From: Lingula anatina
Lineage: Eukaryota; Brachiopoda; Lingulata; Lingulida; Lingulidae
DNA: 64,000 bases
Assembly (NCBI RefSeq): GCF_001039355.2
Contig: NW_019775554.1
Coordinates: 128,980 to 192,979, forward strand
Reading direction: 5' to 3'
Shown here: positions 51,579 through 63,500 of the stretch, one piece after another
Position numbering within the stretch: position 1 is the first letter of the stretch
Layout of the letters: every line of letters starts with the position of its first letter
Notes under the pieces: generated by a model
The model's input: the letters and a program-made list of their open reading frames with translations, nothing else
What the model was told of the DNA's origin: nothing
The model's database searches: none
Position numbers and translations under genes: made by a program

Positions 51579-54500
51579 GGGGGGTGTATCATATACTCCA
51601 GTTGAAATAATTTAGGTATATTTTAAAGTTAATACGAGTGTATATTCTATAAGGACCACAAAAGCTTTGCTGCTGAATTCCTTGTTTAAGTGTGTGTCCA
51701 CGAGAAAACCAAACCAAATGTAGAAAATGCGGCAAGGTGGGGGTGAACGGATTTACATCATATTTGGTGTGTTTGAACCTTTATATGAACAATATCTGAG
51801 GCTGCAATATTTCCTGAAAAAAATCCCTACTTACAGAGATATGGCCAGTGACAATTTGGGGGGTTTATCAACCAAAAATTCTTCTGAAAAACAGGGTTAT
51901 ATTGATTGGCCTTAAAGTTTATACAGGTGTCACCAAATGATTTAGTTTGGTGATATATTTTAACCTAAAGATAGGGGATTAAAATGATATACACTTTTTC
52001 CACTCTCTTTGTTTCCATGGTAACAAACCAAGCGTTTTTCTCAGGCCTACAAACCACATGCTTTGAACACCCCCCTTCTATTTTTGACAATATCTTCATC
52101 TTCACAGGTCTTTGGGGTAAAGCGTGTTCAGGACTAACAGATAACTCATTAATCTATTTATACATGAAATCAAAACTTACTGCTGTTCTACAACTTGTCC
52201 GTTGTAACAGATAGAACATGACCTAATTTCTTCATTTTTCGTAAATATATCCGAACACGTATATCGGTGCACTGAACTTCAGCCATCTCTTTCAAGTCAA
52301 CGAATGGTTTAAAACACTGTTAGTTGAACTTTTTATTTTCATTTTACCTATTCTAATTTTTTTCTGGTTAAAACAAGCATCTAACACATTTTAAAACCAT
52401 GTGAAACTAATGTACTAACGTCAGAACAACACAACGTCATTATCCAACATGGCGGAAATCGCAGACTGTTTGTTTACAAATCTTCCTCAACGAAGTCGTA
52501 TATCATGTGGTTTATACTCTGTCTACAGATATAAAAAANNNNNNNNNNNNNNNNNNNNNNNNNNNNNNNNNNNNNNNNNNNNNNNNNNNNNNNNNNNNNN
52601 NNNNNNNNNNNNNNNNNNNNNNNNNNNNNNNNNNNNNNNNNNNNNNNNNNNNNNNNNNNNNNNNNNNNNNNNNNNNNNNNNNNNNNNNNNNNNNNNNNNN
52701 NNNNNNNNNNNNNNNNNNNNNNNNNNNNNNNNNNNNNNNNNNNNNNNNNNNNNNNNNNNNNNNNNNNNNNNNNNNNNNNNNNNNNNNNNNNNNNNNNNNN
52801 NNNNNNNNNNNNNNNNNNNNNNNNNNNNNNNNNNNNNNNNNNNNNNNNNNNNNNNNNNNNNNNNNNNNNNNNNNNNNNNNNNNNNNNNNNNNNNNNNNNN
52901 NNNNNNNNNNNNNNNNNNNNNNNNNNNNNNNNNNNNNNNNNNNNNNNNNNNNNNNNNNNNNNNNNNNNNNNNNNNNNNNNNNNNNNNNNNNNNNNNNNNN
53001 NNNNNNNNNNNNNNNNNNNNNNNNNNNNNNNNNNNNNNNNNNNNNNNNNNNNNNNNNNNNNNNNNNNNNNNNNNNNNNNNNNNNNNNNNNNNNNNNNNNN
53101 NNNNNNNNNNNNNNNNNNNNNNNNNNNNNNNNNNNNNNNNNNNNNNNNNNNNNNNNNNNNNNNNNNNNNNNNNNNNNNNNNNNNNNNNNNNNNNNNNNNN
53201 NNNNNNNNNNNNNNNNNNNNNNNNNNNNNNNNNNNNNNNNNNNNNNNNNNNNNNNNNNNNNNNNNNNNNNNNNNNNNNNNNNNNNNNNNNNNNNNNNNNN
53301 NNNNNNNNNNNNNNNNNNNNNNNNNNNNNNNNNNNNNNNNNNNNNNNNNNNNNNNNNNNNNNNNNNNNNNNNNNNNNNNNNNNNNNNNNNNNNNNNNNNN
53401 NNNNNNNNNNNNNNNNNNNNNNNNNNNNNNNNNNNNNNNNNNNNNNNNNNNNNNNNNNNNTAGATAGTCGATTCATTGCTGCTCTACGGGCCAAATTATT
53501 CCTTTTTCGTCTCTGTTTTCAAAGATAATAGAACAGAAGAGCTTTTTTCCTTCGATCGCCTTCAGCCACCATGCTTTCTTCCCCACGAGTTTAACTGATG
53601 AGCATGCGTACTTAATATTTCTCAGGTAGCTTCCGCATGGCGAACGGAGCCGAGATTTAATTACTGTACCCCGCAGGGACGACGTGTGGGGAGGCGGAGA
53701 GACTATTAAAAGATTAGGCGGTTTTTCTTTCATGTACGTCTGCCATTTTTAGGTCACCGGCTTTGTAAAGCCTGGCTTAATTCGTTGAGAATGCGCTCTA
53801 AGGGATTACTAAACATTCTCTTCTATATCAACAGCAACTTAATCTAAAGAAGCGAGAACCTTTTATAATTTCTTTATATTTTTGGATCAATTTCTTTAGT
53901 CCACTCATTCTATAAAGCATAAACCAATTTTGCAAGTTTTAAGTTGATGTTGTTTAGATTTATTCATTGTATTTTTATATTCAAATATTGCATTGATGAA
54001 ATGCATATATACAGTGGTATTGATATTTTTCAGGCCTCCGACTCTTAGGCATTGGAAGAAACCAGTACATTGAGCTTATGAATCAATGCAGATCTTCAAA
54101 AGTGAGGCTTTTTTCAATCATTATGATTGTAACTAAAAATGCTCACTGTTTTGACATTTCCACTATGACATACATTCTGTCTAAGTTTGCCTTGCTCAGT
54201 CAGTTATGATGTGATATTTTCAGAAATTCTTCAGAAAAAAATCCGCAAAGGATTTGGTGCCTTTGCAGCCTATAGACATCAACATTGAACCTTGGTGGAC
54301 TGTTCAGGCAGGGTACATCACTGAGGAAGATGTTAAAGTAAAGACAGTCACTTTAAATAGATTTAAGTTTAAAGGGAAACAGTATTTTTGCTCCTGCCAC
54401 TAGGAATGGCATGAATGCTCTGGATTTCAAAGCAATGTTAAAACTGGTACTGAGAATTCCTTCCTCAAGAAGTTTGTAACTTTTGAAATTGTTTAAGTAT

Positions 54501-57500
54501 ATTCTTCTTAGCACATATAACTTAATAGGCCATGTAAATAGCAACTTTTGTTTATGTTCCAGACTTGTTCACAGGTAATGAAGGAAGCTATAGATTTTAT
54601 CATAGATGGTGGAGGCCAGCAGGCAGGAACCATGGAATGTAAAACCATTCACAGTAAGAATGCAGAAATTGTGACAGTTCTAGAAACAACATGTGCTAAG
54701 CCTTAAGTCACTGGTGCAGTATATGTGAAATATTTGTGAAAAATGCCAATGACGTCTGTAAATACAACAGGCAGAGTTATACACTTGTACCAATGGTGTC
54801 AATATTGACAACCCTGTTTCTCTAGAAGTGATCAGAGTGAAGGAAAAATGACTGCAATTAACCAGAAATTATCATTTTAATTGTTTTTACTCTTCATAAA
54901 GTGAGGTTACCCTTTAAGACAACAGAAATCTCATTTACTGCTCATGCAAGCCAAAGATAAAGGCTGGTGTAGTATAAAGTCAGTTTGCAAGTTTTTTTGC
55001 AAATAGATACATATTTTGAATTGAGTTTCATATATTATTGAGTAATTTTAATGTTTTTTTCAATTTCAGAACTATATAAAAAGGGTCTTATTTATTTAGA
55101 CTGCCCAATTGCAGATGATGATTGTTTTATAGGTATGCTTGATGATTTCTTGAATAAATAAAATATAATGAAATAGACTTATTGTAAAATAGTTTTTTTT
55201 TTCAAATTTCATTGTCCCAAAAGAAAAAGAAATATTGTGTAATGAATTATTAATTTTTTTTCAAATGATTGTTTGTTTGCGTACATGTTAATACCATATT
55301 GTTGTGTTGGGTTTCATCAGTTCTTTAAAGTCAACATAGATTGTGAATGAAGTTTCACCACTTTTCAGTCCCACCATTGGAAGGGTTTGTTATGAACAGG
55401 GTGCTAGGAGACTACCTTGAGACCTTGCTGTACAAGATATTTGTGTCTATTGATGAGCATACCAGTGTAGCAGAGGTATGGGTCATTTTGTAATATTATC
55501 AGTTGGGTTTAATTTCAGATGTGTTTATATCTCTTAAAATTGTGCGTGGTAGATTTTGTCACAAATTTATCAGTGTTAAGCTTTTTTTATACAAAATAAG
55601 TGGCATTGGTGTCCTTGTATGTGAAATATTTTTTTTCAAAAAGGAAAGATAACTATTTAATTTTTATCTGGGCTAGAAAAGTTAGAGACCATTCCCAAAG
55701 ATATTTAGATTGATCAATATTTATCCCCCTGGGGAGTCTCACTAGTTTGCTGTCAGCTTAACTGGCTTAAATGTCTGTCCCGCCTACTAAAGCTGTAAGG
55801 GGGTAATTGTACCACCAGTGTTAGCGCTGGCGGTACACATGGTTTTAGTCCCGTCCGGATCGTTCCGCTGGCCCCGCCGGATGGCTACCGATACCGCTTC
55901 TCCTCCTAGACGGTAAGGGCCCCCGTACCCATCACTTGGATTTAGGTCACCTATAACCTCAACTCGTTCCACGTAAAATTTGGGCTTTGTCGGTATTGGG
56001 GTCTAGGTGTGGCACTCATTGCAATGCACCCTTGTCTAAAAATGGCAAAATTAAATGCTAATTATCTACCCTACGGAAGGAATAATGGGAAAAATTTCTA
56101 CAGACGGCTTTCCAAAAGTCATATGTGTAGATTTCAAATTTGCCCTTGGACTTGACCTTTGACCTTTTTTTCAAGGTCAAATGGGCCAAAATTTTCAAAA
56201 AAATGAATTTTTTTACGAAAAAAAAAATATTTGGGCTGTTATTCAGACACCACACAGACTTAACCAATAATATTATTGGAAAGTGTTACCCTTCAGGTCA
56301 TCTTTCATCTCCGTGAATTTGGCGTCAATCGGTGCATTTTCACAGGAGTAGCGGCCATAAGATACCGAAACTGAAAACTGTCTCTAATTCGGGAACCGTT
56401 AATGCTAGAGACCCATTCTTTTTTGCATTTTGTAGAGCATGTAAAGCCCAACACTGGGGGTGGTCTCCGTTTTTTTGTATTCCATACGGTTTTCGAGTTA
56501 CCATGTATCAAAAAGTACATATTGGTGGTGACAGCAAAATGTACAGTACGGTAATGGATAATAAATTTTGAACTCTGGAAAAATAAAACATAAGGCTTGG
56601 CAAAGCAGACAACTTGTGGTCAAAAATGACATTATTTCATCAAATTTGAACTTCTGGAACTTCAGAGCACCTCACATTTCAAGAATTTTGACCAAAATGA
56701 CCTTTTCTTAATTTTAATTAATTTTTTCTGTAGGAAATTTATGGCACATTATGGTAACTCCAAAATTATAACATTTAGTCCCTTATATCTCCAAAACTGG
56801 CAGAGATAGGTCCATAGTTACTATTGAAGTTGAATAGGAAGTCATATACTGGCAATCTTACTGTGACCTTGAAATTGACCTTTGACCTACTTTTCACCAT
56901 GAACTGAACTTTGCAAATTTTGCTTCCCTTTTATCTCCAAAACTGGCAGAGATAGGTCCATAGTTACTATTGAACTTGAATAGGAAGTCATATACTGGCA
57001 ATCTAAATATGACCTTAAAATTGACCTTTGACCTACTTTTCACCATGAACTAAACTTTGCAAATTTTGGTTCCCTTTTATCTCCAAAACTGGCAGAGATA
57101 GGTCCATAGTTACTATTGAACTTGAATGGGAAGTCATATCCTGGCTTGACCTTTGACCTACTTATTATCAGGAACTGAACTCTGCTTATTTCTTTCTCTT
57201 TTAAGTCATATACTGGCAATTTACTGTGACCTTGAAATTGACCTTTGACCTACCTTACGATGAACTAAACTTTGATTGTACCATTTTTAGTTATATATAT
57301 TTTTTGCATATTTTGAAAATTCTTGTTGATTGCATTTTTACAGCTTGTCAAGCACAAGACTGGTGGCCCTTATTTTGTGTATGTGGGGGTCTATATGAAT
57401 GAGCTTACTCCAGCTGGTGGTACAATATTCGGAGGCGGTATCGCCTCTCTGATCCTCTAGTTAACTTTGGTTTGCGCTCGGCTCCCGGAAGCTGATAGCA

Positions 57501-60500
57501 ATTTAGCTTGAACCCCGTGGGAGTTGGTCGATCCAGATGGATCGATCTAAATCTGTGGGAACCCAGTCTTAGAGACCATATAGCTTTTGAAGAGACTGAA
57601 CAGTTGCATTTTTTAGATCTGAAGACAAGTACCAGATGATACACTATTATCAAGCAATATTTTGTTCTCCTTTTTTATAGTGAATTTTTAATTATTATTA
57701 ATTTATGACTAAGAACTATAATTGAAATTTGATTGTTGTATTTTCCAGCTGGCCAACGTACTTCAGATAGATTTACCACTAGTGAAAGTAAGTTCATTAA
57801 TGGTAGAAAATTTTATTTATTTATTTATTTGATGATATTAAATTCGGTGACTGTCTGTTGGTTGCATATTTTTTGACACTATATTATTATATGTTGTGAC
57901 TATCTTTAAATTGTAGTCTGTTTTCATTAAAAAGTCTCAGACAAGATTTTATCAAGTTATACTTTGTTTAGTAAAAAGAAGTAAAAGAGCATTTTTGTGA
58001 TAACTGCAATGCTGCATTTGAACTGTTCCAGAATGCAGTGTCAATGTATTGCCGTCTTGGTTTTGCCAAGAAAAAGAACCCTGATTTACCTGAAGAACTC
58101 ATGGACCCAAGCTGGCAGGAAGCAGACAGACCCAAACGGTATGATCTCACATCAACTTGTTAGAACTATGTGAAAAGAAGTAACTGTTAGTGTTTTTATA
58201 GCACCATAGGAAAGTAGGATAAAGTTGGAATAATAATCGAATCTCGTACTAGAGCTTGCATTTGAAACAGAGATCACTATGTTTTAGCCTTTTCTCAAGG
58301 TCTTCTTTAGGTGAAATGAAGTTGAGCTGAGACTGTCACATAAAATGATAGTAAAGCTTTGTTGGTGTTGAAATAAGATGTGTTTCTCATGTGAAAATTT
58401 TATACCTAGTCTGTCTGGTCCATTATTTCAAATGGTACATAAGAAGGGCAGTTTCAAAGGTTTTTATAGATGGCAGTAATGAGTAGAAATTTTTTGATTA
58501 GGTCCACTGGCACTGAAGAAAAAATGTTGATTGACTGGAGCTCTGCTATAAATGAGCAACAGCCTCCATCTGAGACCTCCTCCACTACCAGCCTAGAGGG
58601 AGGAATAGGTAATGTGATACCTAGATTTGTCTAGAATCTCTTTTGATAAAATGAATGGTGATACTGTAACGTCTACTTAACTAAATATAAGTTCTTCATG
58701 ATGGCATATTGTTTATTAACTTGGTGAACAAAAAGGCACAGTGTAATGGAGGATGTTTTTTGGATGATTGTTTATTTAACAGCTTGTTCTTTTCTGTCAT
58801 ACTGAAATCATTGCTGGTGCTCTTTTTAATGCATTTCTTTGTTGCATAACTGCTAAGTACATTTTGTGTAAGGTTTTTGTTGGAGATATTCTACAATATA
58901 AGTGAAAGATGTATGTTGGACCATAATTAGCTAAAACATGTGGGTGTTTTCAGATGCCAACAGTCTGATGAATGCAGGACATTCAAAGCGGATTGGTTTT
59001 CTGTTTGACTCAACATTGACTGCATTTCTTATGATGGGGAACTTGTCTCCAGTAAGTACATTCAGACAGTTGGCCTTCAGTTTATACAAGAGTAGGGAAA
59101 ATTATATTTGTTAACTATTGGATGCATTTTGGACATTACAAAATAACACAAGTTCTGTAATGTGTTTACCCCCCAAAAATAGTATTTCTTTTTCTTAAGG
59201 GCAGATGGAGCACAACAGTCATCATTATGATAGTGTTAGAATAGAGAATGTCTTGTTAAAGGAAAATGTTATTTTGTCCTCAAATTGCAAAACTATTGCT
59301 CTGCTACATTGTTTAACATAGTCACATCATTGTGTCATAGGCACTCCAGTGTCTTAATCTCCATTTAGCTGTGGGTAAAACTAGTGACTGAATGATAACT
59401 ACCATTGGTAACTAGACTTTTATCCATATGTTTTAAACTAAAATAATTATTGATCAATTTGAGAAAGGAGGCATCCCCCAACCCCCCACAAATGTGCGCA
59501 CATGAACACACATTCACATACACACAAACACACACTTCTACTAATTGGTTGGTAAAATGTAAAGAAGGCGATAACTATTAGATGTCTATTAATAGCTATT
59601 TTCCAAAGTTAAATTATATGTATAACTTGAAACCAATAAGTTTTGCCAATAGAAAGGTGTCATTACTTGTGCATTGGTTGGGTATATATGTGAAGTCTTT
59701 GAGAGCAATACTGGGAAGATCCAAGATGTTATTTATGTGTTTTGTTTGTTGGACAGAGGGTAGATGTATTTTGCATGCTTTTTCTCAAAACTTTAGAGGA
59801 AAAATCTGTCTACACTGCTTTTGCCTTTCTGAGATCTAATTACAAATATGTAGTAGTTGGTTTAAAATTAATCATTTCACTAAGAATCTCAAAATGGCAA
59901 AATGATATAAACTTTTAGCATATTCTTACTTATGATCCTTTAATCATGAAAATAATGTTGCTCGTGCAAAAGACCTGATTTTTTTTATCAGTTTGGAACA
60001 ATTTTACTGTTTGTAGAAAGTCAGGGGTGGATTTAGGCCGTCTTCTGGGTCTTCCGGAAGACAGTCAGATTTTCAAGTTTACATTGACGGGTATCTAATT
60101 TTTTCTGTTGGAAGACGGTCAAAAAATGGAGGATGGATCAACAAATATAATGTGGAAGACTGTCAGAAAATATCTCTGGATCCGCCCCTGAAAGTGACTG
60201 AAAGTTGCTATCTAGCAAACATAATAAAGAGAGTACAACCTAAAATAAAGTAAGAGTAATCTTGTCTCACTTATTTGATTTTTTCTGTGATGTCTATGAA
60301 CTAAAGATTTGCAGTATTTATGCAGCTTAAAGTATTTACTACAGCAGCTGAAGTGATATTTTGTTAAGGAAAATAGCCATAATTCTAAAGTTTAATCAAT
60401 GATGTTTCAGAATCTTCTTCAGTCTCCTGAGCTCCTTACTGCTTGGACTGTAAGTGGTGTTGTTGTTATAGTATCTGTGTATCACATATACTATGATACA

Positions 60501-63500
60501 TCTTTCTCTTTTTCTGCTGCCTCAATTTAGATGTCATGGTGGTGGGCATATCTCGCTTGGTGACTTTATTTTGTGGTGTTTCTACACATGCATCACAAGT
60601 AAACCTAGGAAGATGCAGAGTGTATAAAGCTTATTGGGATTTTTTTTCCTCTCAGGGAAATGTTTGTTCTTTTCACAGTGTGTGCTTTGATAAGATAAGA
60701 AGCTGGTTATTTTTTATGGACAGACACATTGTGTCTGGACATTTATCGATCTCCTATCTCTGTCGCCACCATTACCATTGGTGTCTCTATGCACTTTCTT
60801 GAATTTTTGCTTGTAAACACAATAAAAAAAACTAATTAGTACTGATTCTCAAGCTTGTAGGAATGAGTAATAGGACCATAGTACTGTAACAGCTTGAGTT
60901 TGAAATTCAACCTGATTGGATCATAATTTCTTGAAGTTTGAGGTTTTTTATTGTGAATTTTTCCCAGATTGGTATTGTGACTTTGAATGCCTACATTAAT
61001 AGCATTACATAATGTAATGTTGTATCTAAATTGTCAAATGCCTGATATTGTGCCCTTATTATTTTTATTTTATAAACATAAGAAAAGGCAAACTATGTAG
61101 ACTTATATGAATGATTCTTATGACTGATATACAGTTGGAGTTTTTCTTGTTGCAGGTATGTTTTTGATAAATTTGGTTTCGCATTTACAGGACAAGTTTG
61201 GGCTTTTATAACTGGGCCTAAAATTTGTATATTGTGGTATTATTTTGTCTATCTTTCATTTTTACAGTGCCAAAGTTTGTCTGTCCATTTGCCAGCTTCA
61301 GCTGCTGGCTTGTTTAATATATGTGTTTGTTTGCTTGTTTGTTTGTTTTGGGGGTGATGGTATCCCTGGATAAACACCTTTTAGTTGTAGTTTTGGGAGT
61401 GAGGTGTCTTTTTGGATTTCGGTATGACACACAAAAACCATACACCTAAAAGAAAGTATAATTTCAAAGTATGGCCATGTATCATAATAACCTTATTGTT
61501 TCTATTTATTATAGTATAGATAATTAAAAATTGGGAAGTAAAAAATCTTTTTAGTCTGGGTATTCCTTTTTGTATATATCACATATATAGATTTGTATTA
61601 AAATTCTGATTATTTGCAAGAAAGAAATTATTTTTGTAATAATTATCATATTTTATTCATGTATGTACTAAGTATGTTAAGTGAATTGTAAACCAAATGC
61701 ATATTGGCATGACTCAGCCAACCTTCTTTAAAGCAATTGGGATTTTACAACCAAACAAAAGTTTTTATTACCAATAGCCATAATGGTATTCTGCAGTAGT
61801 TTGTGGCAATAATTAGGTGCTGCAGGGTATTGAAAAAGCATGGGTTTGACATGTGAGGAAGATATATATGGCCACAGTGAATATATATTTGTGATAAGAT
61901 TGCCAACTTGACACCTTACAGCAAGACTTCCTCCAGGGGATTAAACTGAGGTCTTTCGTCCCTGCAGAAATGTTTGAAATCATATTGATTTAGTGGCATA
62001 TCTGTAAGCCACCATGGCACATGAAGATGTATATCAAGATATTTGCACAACTTCATTGCCAACATTGGTGCAATTTGGCCTACAGCTGAAACTCTTTGGT
62101 AATCCACAGATGTGAAGCATGTTGAGGCCTGTGAAAGGGATGCCTGTCAGCAAATTGTATGTAATATACATGAGTGACTTAAGGCAGATGTTTTAGGATT
62201 TTCCAATTTTTATTTGTCTGTTTAGATAATGCTTAAATGAACATTGTGATGTTATGAGATAATGCTGTCACGCGCAACAAAATTATTCAATTCAAACTAT
62301 TGATGTAAGAGCAAAGTATTTGGGGGTGAAAATATGTATCACCTCAACAGCTATCAACACTGTTGTAATACCTGTTTAATCACAACAAAAAGTACTACAG
62401 GTTGATAAGAAATTTTCTTGAAAGTTTTACTTTTTATTTTATCACTAAAAAAGTAAAATAATGCTTTTGTTTAGTGGAACATTGCAATTAGGAGCTCATA
62501 AACAAAAACATGTAAAACGTAGCAATGGTGCCAAAATATACAAAGTTATGTAGATCACACCTGATCATGTCATGTTAATTTCCATGATAATAGCTGGTAA
62601 ATTTTGTCAGTTTTTATTCTGTGCTGGACTGCAGCCATAATTTCTGGCTCCTCTCTCCTCAAAATCCCATAAAATCTTGTTTGATTTAATTATAATTAAA
62701 TTGTGTGATTCTTATAAAACCACTATTGACGTTCATGCTGTCTCAATGGGAGAAACTGTTTGTTTCAATTTGTATTCAAATAAACTTTTTGAAAGTTCAA
62801 TGGTGCTTCAACTTTTACTCAGATGGTTGTAGAGGAAAGCCCTGTGAACAGATAGAACAGCACCTGGGGGAAGAAATTTTAGTGGCCATAGAAGGATTGA
62901 TTAAATCTTAGTACTGATCTGTGATGGGGCCCTTGAGCAGATAACTAGTTGTCTGACCTGTCATATGACCAGCCCATTGAGCCTCTGACAATGATGAAAA
63001 TCAGTAGTACCAATCAAAATGTTAGATCATTGCTATGTTAGTATTGGATAAGTTTTTGCTCTTGTGTGGGTAGTGCACACATCTAAGCAACCAACAAGAG
63101 GTTTCTTTGCACCCCAACCCCAGGTATATTTAGAATCTTATAAAAATGTATGATTTCATGCTGTTATCTGTACTAAAAAGCAAATGATGTGTTTTTCATA
63201 TATAAATTATTCAAATAGGATTGATACATTTGGCAGATTTTAATAAGCAGTACGTGATATATTTGATGCCCCTGTGTGTGGTGATGTCTATTAAGTTACA
63301 CAGTGTGTTTGAATCTTTAGAAGTAGCAGGGGCAAGTCCACAAACTATCAATCAATATATATATATGTAAAACAATTGATTATAGATTGAATAAAAACAT
63401 ATTATTTGACTAAGTTATTGTTACCAAAAAGATTTTGGAATATTAATTTGAAATATTAAATAACATGTTAAAGAAAATTTATTAAGTGCTATATGATACT

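Larger units (their letters stand above)
50276..54033 (+). other. FAM91A1 intron(s) including the assembly gap
   Basis: It contains a (TG)n tract (51148-51221), a partial MITE (51330-51393), a T run (51549-51573), an N gap (52539-53460) and a partial copy (53649-53723) of the 8661-8812 MITE. I found no FAM91A1 exon in the sequenced parts. Confidence 0.75.
55690..57570. mobile_element. Split GATCGATCTA-family MITE around a nested insertion
   Basis: The left half (about 55690-55807, 'cccgcctactaaagctgtaa') and the right half (about 57460-57570, 'agcaatttagcttgaacccc' to 'gatcgatctaaatctg') are each collinear with 25216-25434, interrupted at 'gggggtaatt'. The inserted segment has its own inverted ends. 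Confidence 0.75.
55476..57748 (+). other. FAM91A1 intron filled by a nested transposon
   Basis: Phase-0 intron between the VPPLEGF exon and the 39-nt [13 protein letters not shown] exon. Most of it is a GATCGATCTA-family element split by an inserted element of about 1.6 kb. Confidence 0.8.

Noticed and set aside
52011-52024. X-box-like (RFX) motif gtttccatggtaac
   Set aside because: Only one half fits the consensus. It lies inside FAM91A1 and 3 kb from the EF-hand/stalk start, so no regulatory claim is justified.
52449-53528. Long frame across the gap
   Set aside because: Its length is made of undetermined bases; only about 30 real codons precede the gap.
57341-57420. Possible FAM91A1 exon (tttttacag followed by [15 protein letters not shown]...)
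   Set aside because: It lies inside the nested repeat element, lacks a donor, and the conserved sequence continues directly from 55475 to 57749 (VAE / LANVLQ) without it.
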